Shown in pieces: positions 26,317 through 36,052 of a stretch of 64,000 nt of DNA. Under the pieces are notes generated by a model, which was given only the letters and a program-made list of their open reading frames with translations, was not told where the DNA came from and did not search any database. How positions within the stretch are numbered: position 1 is the stretch's first letter; each line of letters starts with the position of its first letter. The position numbers and the translations under genes are program-made. The DNA comes from an uncultured Methanobrevibacter sp. (GTDB lineage: Archaea; Methanobacteriota; Methanobacteria; Methanobacteriales; Methanobacteriaceae): positions 1-64,000 of the forward strand of contig CADAOO010000001.1 of the NCBI GenBank assembly GCA_902789505.1, given 5' to 3'.

Positions 26317-29049
26317 AATAACTACTTTTGATGTTGTGCTTGTTGCCTTAAAGAATCTGCTGGTTTCAAAACTGGTGACTGCAGTATAAATACTTACCAT
26401 ATCCAAATTAATTGAAAATACGGCAATACCACTTTCATTGGTTGTTGCAACATAGGTCATTCCGTTAACCTTGAATGTGACCTTTGCACCATTAACAGGA
26501 ACATCGGATTTGGATTCCAATTTGGCTGTAATCTGTTTAGGATTATCAGTTGATTTGAAAGTATAATCGCTGACTGTTAATTTGGATGCCTCCTGAACAA
26601 TTTTAATGGTTCTGGTGGCTGTTGTTTCGCGGTAGTACCTGTCTCCGGCAAATTTAATTGTTACGCTTTGAGTTCCGGCATTTACCGCAGTCAATTTAAC
26701 GGTTGCCCAACCGTTTGCATCGGTATATGTGACCTGTTTTTGATTGCCGAATATGAAAAGAACTTTCCTGTTTGCCAAAGCGTTGCCGTTAACATCCTTA
26801 AGAATGGCGCTGTAGGAATAACCTCTAGACATCTGTTGAACGTAGACCACTCTGTCCGGAGCAACAAATGCAGTTTTTTCCTTGACCAGCTTGAGGGTTC
26901 CGCTCTGTGTGATTCCATTGTATTTGGTGTCGCCTACAAATGTTATGACTACATCGTAAGTGCCTTCGGCATTTGCATTTAGTGTTACGGTTCCCCAACC
27001 TGCATCATCAGTAATGACTGTCTGGTTTTTGCCGTTGAATGAAACGGATACAGCATAACCTGCCAGTGCAGTGCCGTTCATATCTTTAAGGATGAATTGG
27101 TATTTATAACCGTTGACACCTTCAGTTACTGAAATTACCCTGCTTGGAGTGATGAGTTTAGTATCTTCTTTTGTAACATTGAAAACAGCCATCTGTGAAG
27201 GGTCATTATAGTACTGGTCATAGCTGAAGGTCACATTATTGGCATATGATCCTTCATCCAGATAAGGAATTTCTATTACGCCAGTTCCATTTTCGACGTT
27301 TGCTGCGTATTCTTTGTTGTCAATAATGATGGATACATTACCCTCATTTACTGCATTGCCTTTCCATGTTACTTCAGTTGTTATTTTAACAGTGTCATCA
27401 ACAGTGATGTCTGTAATGCTTAAATCAGCTATCTTATATGGACCAACCCTTTTAGGGGTGACATTGGCAAGGGTGACTGTACCGATGGTCATATTTAAGG
27501 AAATCTGGTTGGTTCCGTCCTCAGCACTATTGTCTTCAAAAGCGGCATTTGCAACAGCCAAATTTCCATTTGTGAATATTGCACCGCCTTCCTTTGCACT
27601 GTTAGCTGTGAAATCAACATTATTGACACAACCTGTACCGTTGAAAAATATTGCACCGCCATAAGTGGCATGATTGCCTGTGAAAGAAGTGTTTTCAATT
27701 TGACCTGTTTTAACAAAAATTCCACCACCATAAACTGCAGAATTATTAATGAAGGATCCGTTAAAGACAACATTTTCAAATGTTTCAAAGAAATTGACTC
27801 CTCCGCCCCACATTGCGGAATTATTGATGAAATTACTGTTGAATGTTATGTTTATTGGAGTTTGTCTGAAGTTTACTCCACCACCAGTTTTAACTGCCAG
27901 ATTATTAACGAAATCAGAGATAAATATGGCGTTGGTTGCTACCTGTTTGAATGTGATTGCTCCACCGTTTCCATTTACAGGATCAAGTTTTCCCAAAGCC
28001 TCGTTGTCATTGTAATAACCGGTGAAATTATTGTTATTTGATTTAGCATAGAAAAACATTGCACCTCCACAGGATTCAGCCACATTAAAACTGAAATCAC
28101 TGTCAAACCTGTTATTATTAGCCACATTTAAGAAAAACATTCCTGCACCATAAGCTGCATGGTTGTCCTTGAAACGACTATTGAAGACATTGCCTTCAGC
28201 GGGACGGTAGAAAAATATTCCTCCACCGCTGGCTTTTTCTGCATTGTTTCCATAGAATATTGATGTGAAATTATTGTTGGATGCTTCGCCCAGTATATAA
28301 ACGGCTCCACCTCCCCTTTCAGCAGTATTGTTTTCAAAATAACTGTCTACCACATTATTGCGGAAATATTTACCTCCAAAAGCAATTGCTCCACCATTAT
28401 ATGCAGTATTGTTAATGAAAGTGGACCAGATTTCTGTGTCTGTGAAATTGTTTAAAACGAAAACCGCACCACCCAAATCAGCTGCATGGTTATTTACAAA
28501 TATGCAGTTAACCAGCTCCAAAGATTCCTGTGAAAATATTGCTCCCCCACGACTTGAGGAATTTCCATTAGTAAATGTTATTCCATATATGTCAAATGAG
28601 TCGGCATCAATATTGAAAATCTGATACTTGTTTTCACCATCAAAGACCACATCAGAGTCTGAAGCAAAAAGACTTAATGACTTATCGATGCTTAAATTTA
28701 CATTAAGCCCAGAACCGCGATATACTCCCGGTGCAATAAAGATTGTGTCACCATCCTTAGACTGGTCAATGGAACTTTTTAGGTTATTGAATGGATTATC
28801 AATAGACCCGTTACCGTCTTCACTCCTGCTGCCATCAACATACCATTCGTTTGATGGCTCGTTTTCACTTAAAATAGTATTCTCAAAATCATTTTGCAAA
28901 TTTTCCTGTAGACTATATTCTGCACTAACTGAATCAGCATCTACATCAATTCCAATTATAGAACTGTCATCATCGACAGCAGAAACGCTTGAAACAGATA
29001 AAAGCAATATAGCTATAGAAAATAATATTAAAAAATATTTATTTTTAAT
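26311..29049 (-). CDS. Adhesin-like surface protein with beta-helix repeats and Ig-like domains
   Basis: This is a large secreted protein. Residues about 75-480 are parabolic repeats rich in GGAI/GGGVNF/NNSA motifs, the right-handed beta-helix of polymorphic outer-membrane/pectate-lyase type. Then come three or four Ig-like bacterial repeats (KDVNGNALANRKVLFIF...GWATVKL...AGDRYY pattern). It lacks an obvious C-terminal anchor. The first normal start, TTG 29007, would cut the signal peptide short. The same frame continues upstream through IKNKYFLILFSIAILLL to ATT 29049, which sits 8 nt after GGGGG, so I extend to it. A non-standard ATT start or a mutated ATG is implied. It is typical of Methanobrevibacter host or partner attachment proteins. 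Confidence 0.85.
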   Translation of the reverse strand: MKNKYFLILFSIAILLLSVSSVSAVDDDSSIIGIDVDADSVSAEYSLQENLQNDFENTILSENEPSNEWYVDGSRSEDGNGSIDNPFNNLKSSIDQSKDGDTIFIAPGVYRGSGLNVNLSIDKSLSLFASDSDVVFDGENKYQIFNIDADSFDIYGITFTNGNSSSRGGAIFSQESLELVNCIFVNNHAADLGGAVFVLNNFTDTEIWSTFINNTAYNGGAIAFGGKYFRNNVVDSYFENNTAERGGGAVYILGEASNNNFTSIFYGNNAEKASGGGIFFYRPAEGNVFNSRFKDNHAAYGAGMFFLNVANNNRFDSDFSFNVAESCGGAMFFYAKSNNNNFTGYYNDNEALGKLDPVNGNGGAITFKQVATNAIFISDFVNNLAVKTGGGVNFRQTPINITFNSNFINNSAMWGGGVNFFETFENVVFNGSFINNSAVYGGGIFVKTGQIENTSFTGNHATYGGAIFFNGTGCVNNVDFTANSAKEGGAIFTNGNLAVANAAFEDNSAEDGTNQISLNMTIGTVTLANVTPKRVGPYKIADLSITDITVDDTVKITTEVTWKGNAVNEGNVSIIIDNKEYAANVENGTGVIEIPYLDEGSYANNVTFSYDQYYNDPSQMAVFNVTKEDTKLITPSRVISVTEGVNGYKYQFILKDMNGTALAGYAVSVSFNGKNQTVITDDAGWGTVTLNANAEGTYDVVITFVGDTKYNGITQSGTLKLVKEKTAFVAPDRVVYVQQMSRGYSYSAILKDVNGNALANRKVLFIFGNQKQVTYTDANGWATVKLTAVNAGTQSVTIKFAGDRYYRETTATRTIKIVQEASKLTVSDYTFKSTDNPKQITAKLESKSDVPVNGAKVTFKVNGMTYVATTNESGIAVFSINLDMVSIYTAVTSFETSRFFKATSTTSKVVIN

Positions 29050-29166
29050 AAAAAAAACCCCCTACAAAATATTTAACTAAATATCCATAAAGTTTATCGG
29101 CATATACTAATTTTAATTAAATATAATATAAACATTATTAATAGTGCAAATTGGAATATTGATATT

Positions 29167-29571
29167 ATGGAAAGAAACTACGGACTTACAATGCGGGGCA
29201 TTATCAAGAATGATAATGGTGAAATACTGATTTTAAAAAGACATCCGAAAAGTAAAACCGACCCTGAAATGTGGGAACTTCCCGGAGGAAAAGTAGAAAA
29301 CGGAGAAAATTTCACGGATGCTCTGATTCGCGAAATTAAAGAAGAAACAAATCTGGATGGCGAAGTGGGGGACTTTGGAGAAGCTGTTCAAAACGATTAC
29401 TCCCACAAAAGAACCGTCCAGCTAATAATGTATCTTGATGATGTCAAAGGCGAAGTTGAAATTAGTGAAGAGCACACCGACTGGATGTGGGCGAGTCTAG
29501 ACAAAATCAAAACATTGGAAATCTCAACATCTCTTAAAAAGATTCTGGAAAAAAGAAATTGGGAACTCTAA
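29167..29571 (+). CDS. NUDIX hydrolase
   Basis: The 134-residue protein carries a full Nudix box, GGKVENGENFTDALIREIKEETNL, at about residues 41-64. The general family hydrolyses nucleoside diphosphates linked to another group. The fold resembles MutT/8-oxo-dGTPase types (ILKRHPKSKTDPEMWELPGG), but the substrate cannot be assigned. It is a single gene with its stop overlapping the end of the next, minus-strand gene by 4 nt. Confidence 0.88.
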   Translation: MERNYGLTMRGIIKNDNGEILILKRHPKSKTDPEMWELPGGKVENGENFTDALIREIKEETNLDGEVGDFGEAVQNDYSHKRTVQLIMYLDDVKGEVEISEEHTDWMWASLDKIKTLEISTSLKKILEKRNWEL

Positions 29572-30269
29572 TCAAAGTCAATATGGTCTGAAATGTAGAG
29601 TTTATCCCTTCTGCAGTAAGGACAGGTCGAATTTTGATTTAGATAATAAACTTTTTCGCCGCATTCAGGACATATATCATAATCCCTGCGAAGGAATATT
29701 GTTAAATCATTAGTATGTTCCTCGAGAATGGCTTTGATTTCAGAATCATCAAAATTCGCATTGTTTTCAGTTATGACAAATTTATTGATTTGCTTTTTAC
29801 ACTGAGAGCAGAAATATCCATAATAAAGACCTGCGAATTTATGGCTGTCTCCTTCTGAAAAGCCCAAAAAATCCCTGTTTATATGAAACTCATCATCTGT
29901 ATCATATGAAAAGGAGTATTCCGCTCTGACAGGCAGTCCTGTACCGCATTTTAAACATCTTTGGAAGGCATCATCATATTGAACAATCTTTAAGCTGTCA
30001 TCATACCCGTCAATTAAATGAAACACATATTCATCTGAAATTTCACGGGCCTTTTTGCTGATGATGAATTTGCTGATGAATTCCTTGCAATCATAACAGT
30101 AGTACTTAACAAAAAAACCCTTAAGCGGAGAACTGTAACTCTCAGCAGATGTGGCTCTTGCCAATGGTTTTATGACAATTTTTCCATTTTCATCAAGCCA
30201 GAATATTTCATTTACTGAAGTATAACTGTATCCGCAGGTATTGCACACGTATGTTACTTTAGTTGCCAT
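29568..30269 (-). CDS. Multi-zinc-ribbon protein, function unknown
   Basis: The protein has about 233 residues with six CxxC knuckles: CNTC, CYDC, CLKC, CSQC, CPEC and CPYC. It appears built from repeated ribbon units, each followed by ISKFIISKK/INKFVITEN-like segments, suggesting internal duplication of a unit of about 100 residues. The final pair makes a standard rubredoxin-like zinc ribbon. No family is recognised; a role in nucleic-acid binding is only possible. ATG 30269 is preferred over the in-frame TTG 30281. It lies 25 nt downstream of argD on the same strand. Confidence 0.7.
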   Translation of the reverse strand: MATKVTYVCNTCGYSYTSVNEIFWLDENGKIVIKPLARATSAESYSSPLKGFFVKYYCYDCKEFISKFIISKKAREISDEYVFHLIDGYDDSLKIVQYDDAFQRCLKCGTGLPVRAEYSFSYDTDDEFHINRDFLGFSEGDSHKFAGLYYGYFCSQCKKQINKFVITENNANFDDSEIKAILEEHTNDLTIFLRRDYDICPECGEKVYYLNQNSTCPYCRRDKLYISDHIDFD

Positions 30270-30294
30270 GATAATGCCCAAAAACGTTTTTTAA

Positions 30295-31455
30295 TTATAA
30301 AATTTCATCTAAAGCGTTTACGAACTTGTCAATGTCCTCTTTGGTAATTATTAACGGTGGAACAAATCTCAAGACATTGCCGGCAGTGCAGTTAATTAAA
30401 AATCCTGCTTCTCTGAGCTTGTCAACATATTCAGCGCCAGGTTTGGTTAACTCTAAACCAACCATTAATCCTTTACCTCTTACATCGGCAATGATTTCCT
30501 TGTCCAATTTTTTAAGTTCACTGATGAAATATTCTCCAACCCCATTAACATTGTCCAGGATATTCTCTTCTTCAATAGCATCCAAAACTGCATTTGCGGC
30601 TGCACAGACCAAAGGTCCTCCTCCGAAAGTGGTTCCGTGATCTCCAGGTACAAATGCTGCGGCCACTTTTTCGGTTGCCAGAATTCCGCCCATTGGAACT
30701 CCTCCACCGATACCTTTAGCCATTGTCATGATATCCGGTTTTACATCAAAGAGCTCATGGGCAAACAGGCTTCCGCATCTTCCGAATCCTGTCTGTACCT
30801 CATCCACAATAAATACTATATCCTTTTCATGGCAGATTTCTTCAATCTGTTTCAAATAATCTTTATCAGGAATGTTTACTCCACCTTCCCCTTGAATAGG
30901 TTCAACGATAATGGCTGCAGTATTTTCAGTAATCGCATCCTTAATAGCTTCAATGTCATTGTATGGCACATTGATGAAACCTTTTGGAAGTATTGCTTTG
31001 AACGGTTCATGATAATGTTCATGGCCTGTTGCTGCAAGTGTCATTATTGTTCTTCCGTGGAATGATTCAACAGTAGATATCACTTCGCTTTTTCCAGTGT
31101 ATTTTACTGCGAGTTTAATAGCTCCCTCATTTGCCTCAGCACCGCTGTTTGCATAAAAGATTCTGTCAAAACTGGTTTTGTCAATCAATTTTTTGGCATA
31201 AACCAATGCAGGTTCATTATAATAAATACTTGAAACGTGAATGAGTTTTTCAGCTTGGTCCTGAATCGCCTTTACAAGTTTTGGGTGATTGTGACCCAAT
31301 GCATTTACAGCAATTCCTGCAAACATGTCCAGATACTCATTTCCATCAATGTCAGTTACTTTAACACCTTCACCATGGTCCAAAATAGCAGGTTGTCTTG
31401 TGAATGTGTTAATGAAATAATCATCTTCAATCTTAATCAATTCTTGAGTATTCAT
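30295..31455 (-). CDS. argD: Acetylornithine aminotransferase
   Basis: This class III PLP aminotransferase of 386 residues makes N-acetylornithine in arginine synthesis. Features are FANSGAEANEGAIKLA, ESFHGRT, IVEPIQGEGG, FIVDEVQTGFGRCG, and the PLP lysine in MTMAKGIGGGVPMGG. The GAGGTAATTT ribosome site is just upstream of ATG 31455. Lysine-pathway N-succinyl-DAP activity is possible as a side function, as in other ArgD proteins. Confidence 0.94.
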   Translation of the reverse strand: MNTQELIKIEDDYFINTFTRQPAILDHGEGVKVTDIDGNEYLDMFAGIAVNALGHNHPKLVKAIQDQAEKLIHVSSIYYNEPALVYAKKLIDKTSFDRIFYANSGAEANEGAIKLAVKYTGKSEVISTVESFHGRTIMTLAATGHEHYHEPFKAILPKGFINVPYNDIEAIKDAITENTAAIIVEPIQGEGGVNIPDKDYLKQIEEICHEKDIVFIVDEVQTGFGRCGSLFAHELFDVKPDIMTMAKGIGGGVPMGGILATEKVAAAFVPGDHGTTFGGGPLVCAAANAVLDAIEEENILDNVNGVGEYFISELKKLDKEIIADVRGKGLMVGLELTKPGAEYVDKLREAGFLINCTAGNVLRFVPPLIITKEDIDKFVNALDEIL

Positions 31456-31672
31456 AAATTACCTCCTCAACTATCTAATCATTAAATATTATGGATTTCC
31501 ATCAATATAAATACTTGCATCAGAGAGATTAAAGAAAGTAGTCAGATAATCAGAACTAAACAATTATTGCTTTATATGCAATATCGATTCCTCATTTTCA
31601 CCATGTTTAAAAGGTTTAAGCATTCGCATACATTTAATAACATATTGCATCATATTATAATTAGGTGATAAA

Positions 31673-32104
31673 ATGAAAGTCGCAATAATTGAAACCGATA
31701 AGGGAAACATTGAACTTGAATTGTTCCCGAATGAAGCACCCGGAACTGTAGCAAACTTTGAAAAATTAGCCAATGAAGGTTTTTACGACGGATTAACTTT
31801 CCACAGGGTAATTCCTAACTTCGTTATCCAAGGAGGATGTCCTATTGGAAACGGTACCGGCGGACCAGGTTACACCATCAAATGTGAAACCGAAGGAAAC
31901 CCTCACAAGCACGGTACCGGTGCATTATCAATGGCACACGCTGGTAAAGACACTGGCGGAAGTCAATTCTTTATTACACACAGCCCGCAACCACATTTAG
32001 ACGGAGTTCACACCGTATTCGGCCAAGTCATTAAAGGCCAAGATGTTGTTGATGCAATCCAACAGGGCGACAAAATGAACAAGGTGACCATTGAAGAAAG
32101 ATAA
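31673..32104 (+). CDS. Cyclophilin-type peptidyl-prolyl cis-trans isomerase
   Basis: This 143-residue single-domain cyclophilin catalyses proline isomerisation during protein folding in the cytoplasm (no signal peptide). Motifs are [15 protein letters not shown] (catalytic Arg), [19 protein letters not shown] and [11 protein letters not shown]. The AGGTGATAAA ribosome site precedes the ATG. It ends in an 8-bp hairpin at 32096-32116 followed by a T-run. Confidence 0.95.
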   Translation: MKVAIIETDKGNIELELFPNEAPGTVANFEKLANEGFYDGLTFHRVIPNFVIQGGCPIGNGTGGPGYTIKCETEGNPHKHGTGALSMAHAGKDTGGSQFFITHSPQPHLDGVHTVFGQVIKGQDVVDAIQQGDKMNKVTIEER

Positions 32105-32129
32105 TTCATATCTTTCAATTTCTTTTTTT
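32096..32129 (+). terminator. Terminator hairpin after the cyclophilin gene
   Basis: GAAAGATA (32096-32103, overlapping the stop codon) pairs with TATCTTTC (32109-32116) over a 5-nt loop and is followed by a long T-rich tract. Confidence 0.65.
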
Positions 32130-32237
32130 ATTTACAAAATTGCTTTTATTATGTAAAATTGTTACAAAAAACAAGTTAAAGTTTAAATAACCTCCGATAT
32201 ATAGTATAAAATAGATTTAAAGTAAGGAGGTTTGTTA

Positions 32238-32654
32238 ATGAAAAACTTTTTATCCCAAAAACTAGAGATACAAATTCCAAATCAGAAAAATTATAGTGGA
32301 ATGACCACAATGCCAACATCTCATAAAAGTCTCATAGAATTTCTAAAAAATAATTTTAAATTTCCATCTGATAACCCGACCGATATTGCAAATTTCATAT
32401 GCTCTGATTACGAATTAGAAAAAATAATCTATGATTTGCCCAAAATAATCACTAATGAACTAGAATACAGTCATATTTCACTGGATTTCATGAAAGAAAC
32501 TTACCCAAAGGAAAAAATTCTTGAAATAGTCGTATATTCAAAACTGAACTATGAACTATTACTTAAAAAGGAAGATATAATCATTGATGGCATTATAGAT
32601 AACTATCCTCAGCCTATGAATGAGTATATTATTTTGGTGGAATCTCATGTCTGA
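32238..32654 (+). CDS. Unknown protein, partner of the HEPN-like gene
   Basis: The protein has 138 residues and no recognised family. The start ATG 32238 follows a strong AAGGAGG (32224-32230). The sequence looks like a compact alpha/beta domain (ILEIVVYSKLNYELLLKKEDIIIDGIIDNYPQPMNEYIILVESHV at the end). It has no GSxARG nucleotidyltransferase motif, so it is not an MNT-type antitoxin. Its last 8 nt overlap the start of the next gene, indicating tight co-translation, as in two-gene toxin-antitoxin or sensor-effector modules. A GATATATAGTATAAAAT promoter-like stretch lies upstream. Confidence 0.65.
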   Translation: MKNFLSQKLEIQIPNQKNYSGMTTMPTSHKSLIEFLKNNFKFPSDNPTDIANFICSDYELEKIIYDLPKIITNELEYSHISLDFMKETYPKEKILEIVVYSKLNYELLLKKEDIIIDGIIDNYPQPMNEYIILVESHV

Positions 32655-33060
32655 TGAAAAAAAATTTGATTGGTTTGAATATTATAAACTAGCAAAATCA
32701 TATAACAATGAAAAAAATGCTGCAAAACTAAGAACTGGAATTGGCAGATTTTATTATTCATCATTTTTAGAATCAAGAGATTACATTTTAAAAAACAACA
32801 TATTTTTGAATAAAATAAGTAAAAAGATAATGCAATCTACTTCAGGTAGAGTACATGAAGAAACTAGACTTACATTCAAGAGTCATCCTTCGCTAAATCT
32901 ATCAAATAAAGGTGAAAAAATAGCCCAAAGATTAAATATATTAAGAAAATATAGGAATATGGCAGATTATGATTCAGAAAATCCAAAAAATTTAAAATTT
33001 GCCTATACCAGATGTCAATTAAAAGCAAAAAGAATATTTGAGTTATTACAAGAATTATAA
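32647..33060 (+). CDS. HEPN-like protein, candidate RNase/toxin
   Basis: The 137-residue helical protein is strongly basic. FDWFEYYKLAKSYNNEKNAAKLRTGIGRFYYSSFLESRDYIL resembles the first helices of HEPN/UPF0332 proteins (YYA.F.A...L). The later RLNILRKYRNMADYDSE matches their second conserved motif (LR..R..ADYD), which in many HEPN proteins carries the catalytic R-x4-6-H/D element. ATG 32647 has a GGTGG site 8 nt upstream and overlaps the partner gene by 8 nt. HEPN proteins are common RNases in toxin-antitoxin and defence systems. This pairing with a non-MNT partner is unusual, and the function is inferred. Confidence 0.6.
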   Translation: MSDEKKFDWFEYYKLAKSYNNEKNAAKLRTGIGRFYYSSFLESRDYILKNNIFLNKISKKIMQSTSGRVHEETRLTFKSHPSLNLSNKGEKIAQRLNILRKYRNMADYDSENPKNLKFAYTRCQLKAKRIFELLQEL

Positions 33061-33069
33061 AGCAAATAA

Positions 33070-34440
33070 TTAACTTTCAGCGCCTTCTGACTTAATTCCC
33101 ACAAATGAAGCGAAAACAGATGCTACACACAACACCACACAAATAATGCAGGTTATCTGACAGCTGCTAATCAATAGAGGATATACTTCCTCACTGATAG
33201 GAACATTACCCATTACAAAAGCAAATACCAATGTCAATATTCCCATACTCATTGCCTGACCTACTGTCCGCATTGTTGCAACCGCCGCTGATGCAACGGA
33301 AGTGTCTTTTGGAGGAACTGATCCCATAATGACATTCGTATTCGGAGGGGAAAACAGTCCGAATCCAACACCATAAAGCACCATTGATGCAACCAGAAAT
33401 TCCAAAGATGTACCGCTATCCAAAAATGAAAACAGAACAAGTGAAACCGTTCCAAGCCCCATTCCAATGGCTGCCAGGATTTGTGGAACATACTTGTCGG
33501 ACAGTCTTCCAGCGATTGGAGCAACCACAACCTGACACAATGGAGCAACAAGCAGAATTATACCACTGAACTGTGAATCGAACCCTTTAATATACTGCAG
33601 GTGATAATTTAGAATTGTTGTAACGGCAAAAGTAGCCAAATAAGCACACAGAGATGCGAAATTAGCTGACATGAACTTGCGATTTTTGAAAAATCTTACA
33701 TCGAATACAGGATTGTCAACTTTAAGCTCAATCAGGCAGAACACTATCAGAATAATTATGCCCAAAACTGTCAATATTACTCCCAAGGCCTCGTTTAGAA
33801 TTGTAAAGCCATACATGAAGAGTACCATTCCCACACCATATAAAAGAGACCCCTTAAAATCCAATGGAATACCTTTAAATGTAATCCATTCGTCATCGAC
33901 TTTGGTTAAAAGCAATGCCAGTATTACAAACAGGAATGGAACGCCGAACAGCACTACAGATCTCCAGCCCAATTGATAGTTTAAAATCCCCCCTAAAACC
34001 GGAGATAATGACAAACCAACATAAACACCTGTAATATTTATACCTAACGCTTTTCCTCTCTCCTGCGGCTCAAAAGCAGATACAATCATTGCCATTGATG
34101 TAACATTGATAAATGAAAGTGAAATTCCCAAAATCACACGGCACAATAAAAATTCTTCAGAGGTGTCAACGAATACTGTGACTATGGAAATTATAATGAA
34201 TAGAATTACGCTTATGATTGTGACTTTTTTAAGGCCGTATTTTCCTGAAATCTGACCTGCAGGAACCGACAGGACAGCCACAACCAATAAAAAAATAATT
34301 ATAACCCAATTTTGAACAATATTGCTCATGTGAAATTCACTGGCTATTGAAGGAACAACAACCATGACTGCATTAACTGCAAAAACCGTGAAAAATGACA
34401 GTATTGAACAAATGATAAGGATTAGATTTTTTGTTTGCAT
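33070..34440 (-). CDS. MFS transporter of the DHA2 (EmrB/QacA-like) drug-exporter type
   Basis: The 456-residue protein has 13-14 predicted membrane helices. Motif A-like GQISGKYGLKKV follows helix 2, and motif C-like GVYVGLSLSPVLGGILNYQLGWRSVV is characteristic of proton-driven exporters, with a second-half SDKYVPQ loop. The substrate is unknown; drug or metabolite efflux is likely. ATG 34440 is the start, with TTG 34443 less likely. The gene is isolated between the HEPN module and the NSS symporter. Confidence 0.88.
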   Translation of the reverse strand: MQTKNLILIICSILSFFTVFAVNAVMVVVPSIASEFHMSNIVQNWVIIIFLLVVAVLSVPAGQISGKYGLKKVTIISVILFIIISIVTVFVDTSEEFLLCRVILGISLSFINVTSMAMIVSAFEPQERGKALGINITGVYVGLSLSPVLGGILNYQLGWRSVVLFGVPFLFVILALLLTKVDDEWITFKGIPLDFKGSLLYGVGMVLFMYGFTILNEALGVILTVLGIIILIVFCLIELKVDNPVFDVRFFKNRKFMSANFASLCAYLATFAVTTILNYHLQYIKGFDSQFSGIILLVAPLCQVVVAPIAGRLSDKYVPQILAAIGMGLGTVSLVLFSFLDSGTSLEFLVASMVLYGVGFGLFSPPNTNVIMGSVPPKDTSVASAAVATMRTVGQAMSMGILTLVFAFVMGNVPISEEVYPLLISSCQITCIICVVLCVASVFASFVGIKSEGAES

Positions 34441-34565
34441 CAAAATAATTTATAAAAATTATAATTAATAATTATTTTGTATTTAATTACACAACTTGAA
34501 AAGTTTTTAATGACCCCGGAAAAAAATGGAAAATGTAAATAAGTTCATTAAATAAATATTACTCC

Positions 34566-36020
34566 ATGAACGAATATGGCCAATGGGATTCAACACTGAC
34601 ATTTATCTTTGCAATGATTGGGGTTGCAATAGGTCTTGGAAACATTTGGAGATTCAGTTACGTTGTATACTCAAATGGAGGAGGATCATTTTTTATCCCA
34701 TATTTCTTTGCCATAGCCATCATGGGAATTCCATTTTTAATTTTAGAGTAGGGTATCGGATTTTCGTTTAAAAAATCGTTTTCCGAGATTTTAAAATCGA
34801 TTAATCCGAAATTTGAATATGTCGCATGGATACTCATTTTTTCCATTTCAATAGTTTTGGTCTATTACATGGTCATTATCAGCTGGGACCTGTTTTACCT
34901 TGTAAAAAGTTTTACATTCGGTTGGGGCAGCGATACAGCGGCTTATTTTGTCCAGAATGTTGGGGGCAGCGACAATCTATCCAATATAAACAATTTTTTT
35001 ATTCCTGTAGGAATAGGCGTTGTTGTTTCCTGGTTTATCTTATGGTTCATATCCCACAGAAACATTGAGAAGGGAATAGGGCTTGCTTCAAGGATATTGA
35101 TTCCTTCAGTATTCGTCATAATGGCAATCATCGTAGTTTATGCTTTGACCTTGCCTGGAGCAATTATCGGAATTAACGCGCTGATTAATCCCAATTGGAA
35201 TCTGCTTTTTGACATCAACATATGGATTGTTGCCTTTTCACAAATCATCTTTTCACTTGGAATTGGTGAAGCGTTAGCGCTGACATATGCAAGTTACCTG
35301 TCAGACAACAAAGGCCTCACCGACAATGTATTCTTTGTCGTTGCATCAAATTCCAGTTTTGAAATTTTTACAGCATTTGGAGTATTTTCCATCCGGGGTT
35401 ATATGTCCGCAACATCCGGAACGCCACTGGTGGATTTAGTTAGTGAGGGCACAGGATTAATATTTGTGGTATTTCCAAAAATTTTCAGTTTAATGGGAGT
35501 GATAGGAAACATTTTATGGCCGTTATTCTTTTTAGCAGTTCTTTTTGCTGGAATAAGTTCTGCCTTTGCATTTTTCGAACCGATAATAGGTTCGATTTCA
35601 TCAAAAACAGACATGAGCCGTAAAAAATTAGTAACCATATTAAGCATAATCGGTTGTCTTTGCTCATTAATCTTTACATGCGGAATAAGCAGTTATCTCG
35701 TTGGAATTGTTGACGGATTTGTAAATAAATTTGCAATATTGCTTTTAATTGCAGTGCAATGTGTAATATTCGGATGGTATTACGGCGCTGAAAAGGTCAT
35801 TCCGGTTTTAAATGAAAAATCAAGAATAAAAGTGGGTTTCCTCTGGAAAACCATTATAAAATATATCCTTCCAATATTTTTAGTTATAATATGGATAATT
35901 GGAATTATTGAACTGTTCATCGAATCCAATCAATTTGAAATAATGATTTCCGTCGGACTTATAATCATAGTTTTAGTATTATCCGCCATATTTTACAGAA
36001 TGAAATCAACTAAAATATAA
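34566..36020 (+). pseudogene. NSS/SNF-family sodium-dependent transporter interrupted by an in-frame TAG
   Basis: Translation from ATG 34566 gives the NSS N-terminus ([41 protein letters not shown]) but stops at TAG 34749-34751 after FLILE. The same frame goes straight on (GIGFSFKKSFSEILKSINPKF...) to 36020 with eleven or so further helices, giving 484 codons in all with one internal stop. In homologues an ordinary residue occupies this site just before the G.G motif. The family moves amino acids with Na+. Either this is a recent nonsense mutation, read-through occurs, or the base is a sequencing error. Nothing in this window suggests pyrrolysine use. Confidence 0.85.
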
Positions 36021-36024
36021 TTAA

Positions 36025-36043
36025 AATGGTGACGGACACCATT
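36025..36043. terminator. Bidirectional hairpin between convergent genes
   Basis: AATGGTG (36025-36031) pairs with CACCATT (36037-36043) over the loop ACGGA. T-rich DNA follows on the plus strand and A-rich DNA precedes it, so it can serve both the symporter gene and the converging chagasin-like gene. Confidence 0.55.
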
Positions 36044-36052
36044 CTATTTAAT

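Noticed and set aside
32620-32646. Longer N-terminus of the HEPN-like protein from an upstream start
   Set aside because: The ribosome site GGTGG fits ATG 32647; the extra MSILFWWNL is an unlikely leader read from the partner gene in another frame.
34749-34751. TAG as a pyrrolysine codon
   Set aside because: No pyl genes are in the window and methylamine methyltransferases are absent. A nonsense mutation or sequencing error is simpler.
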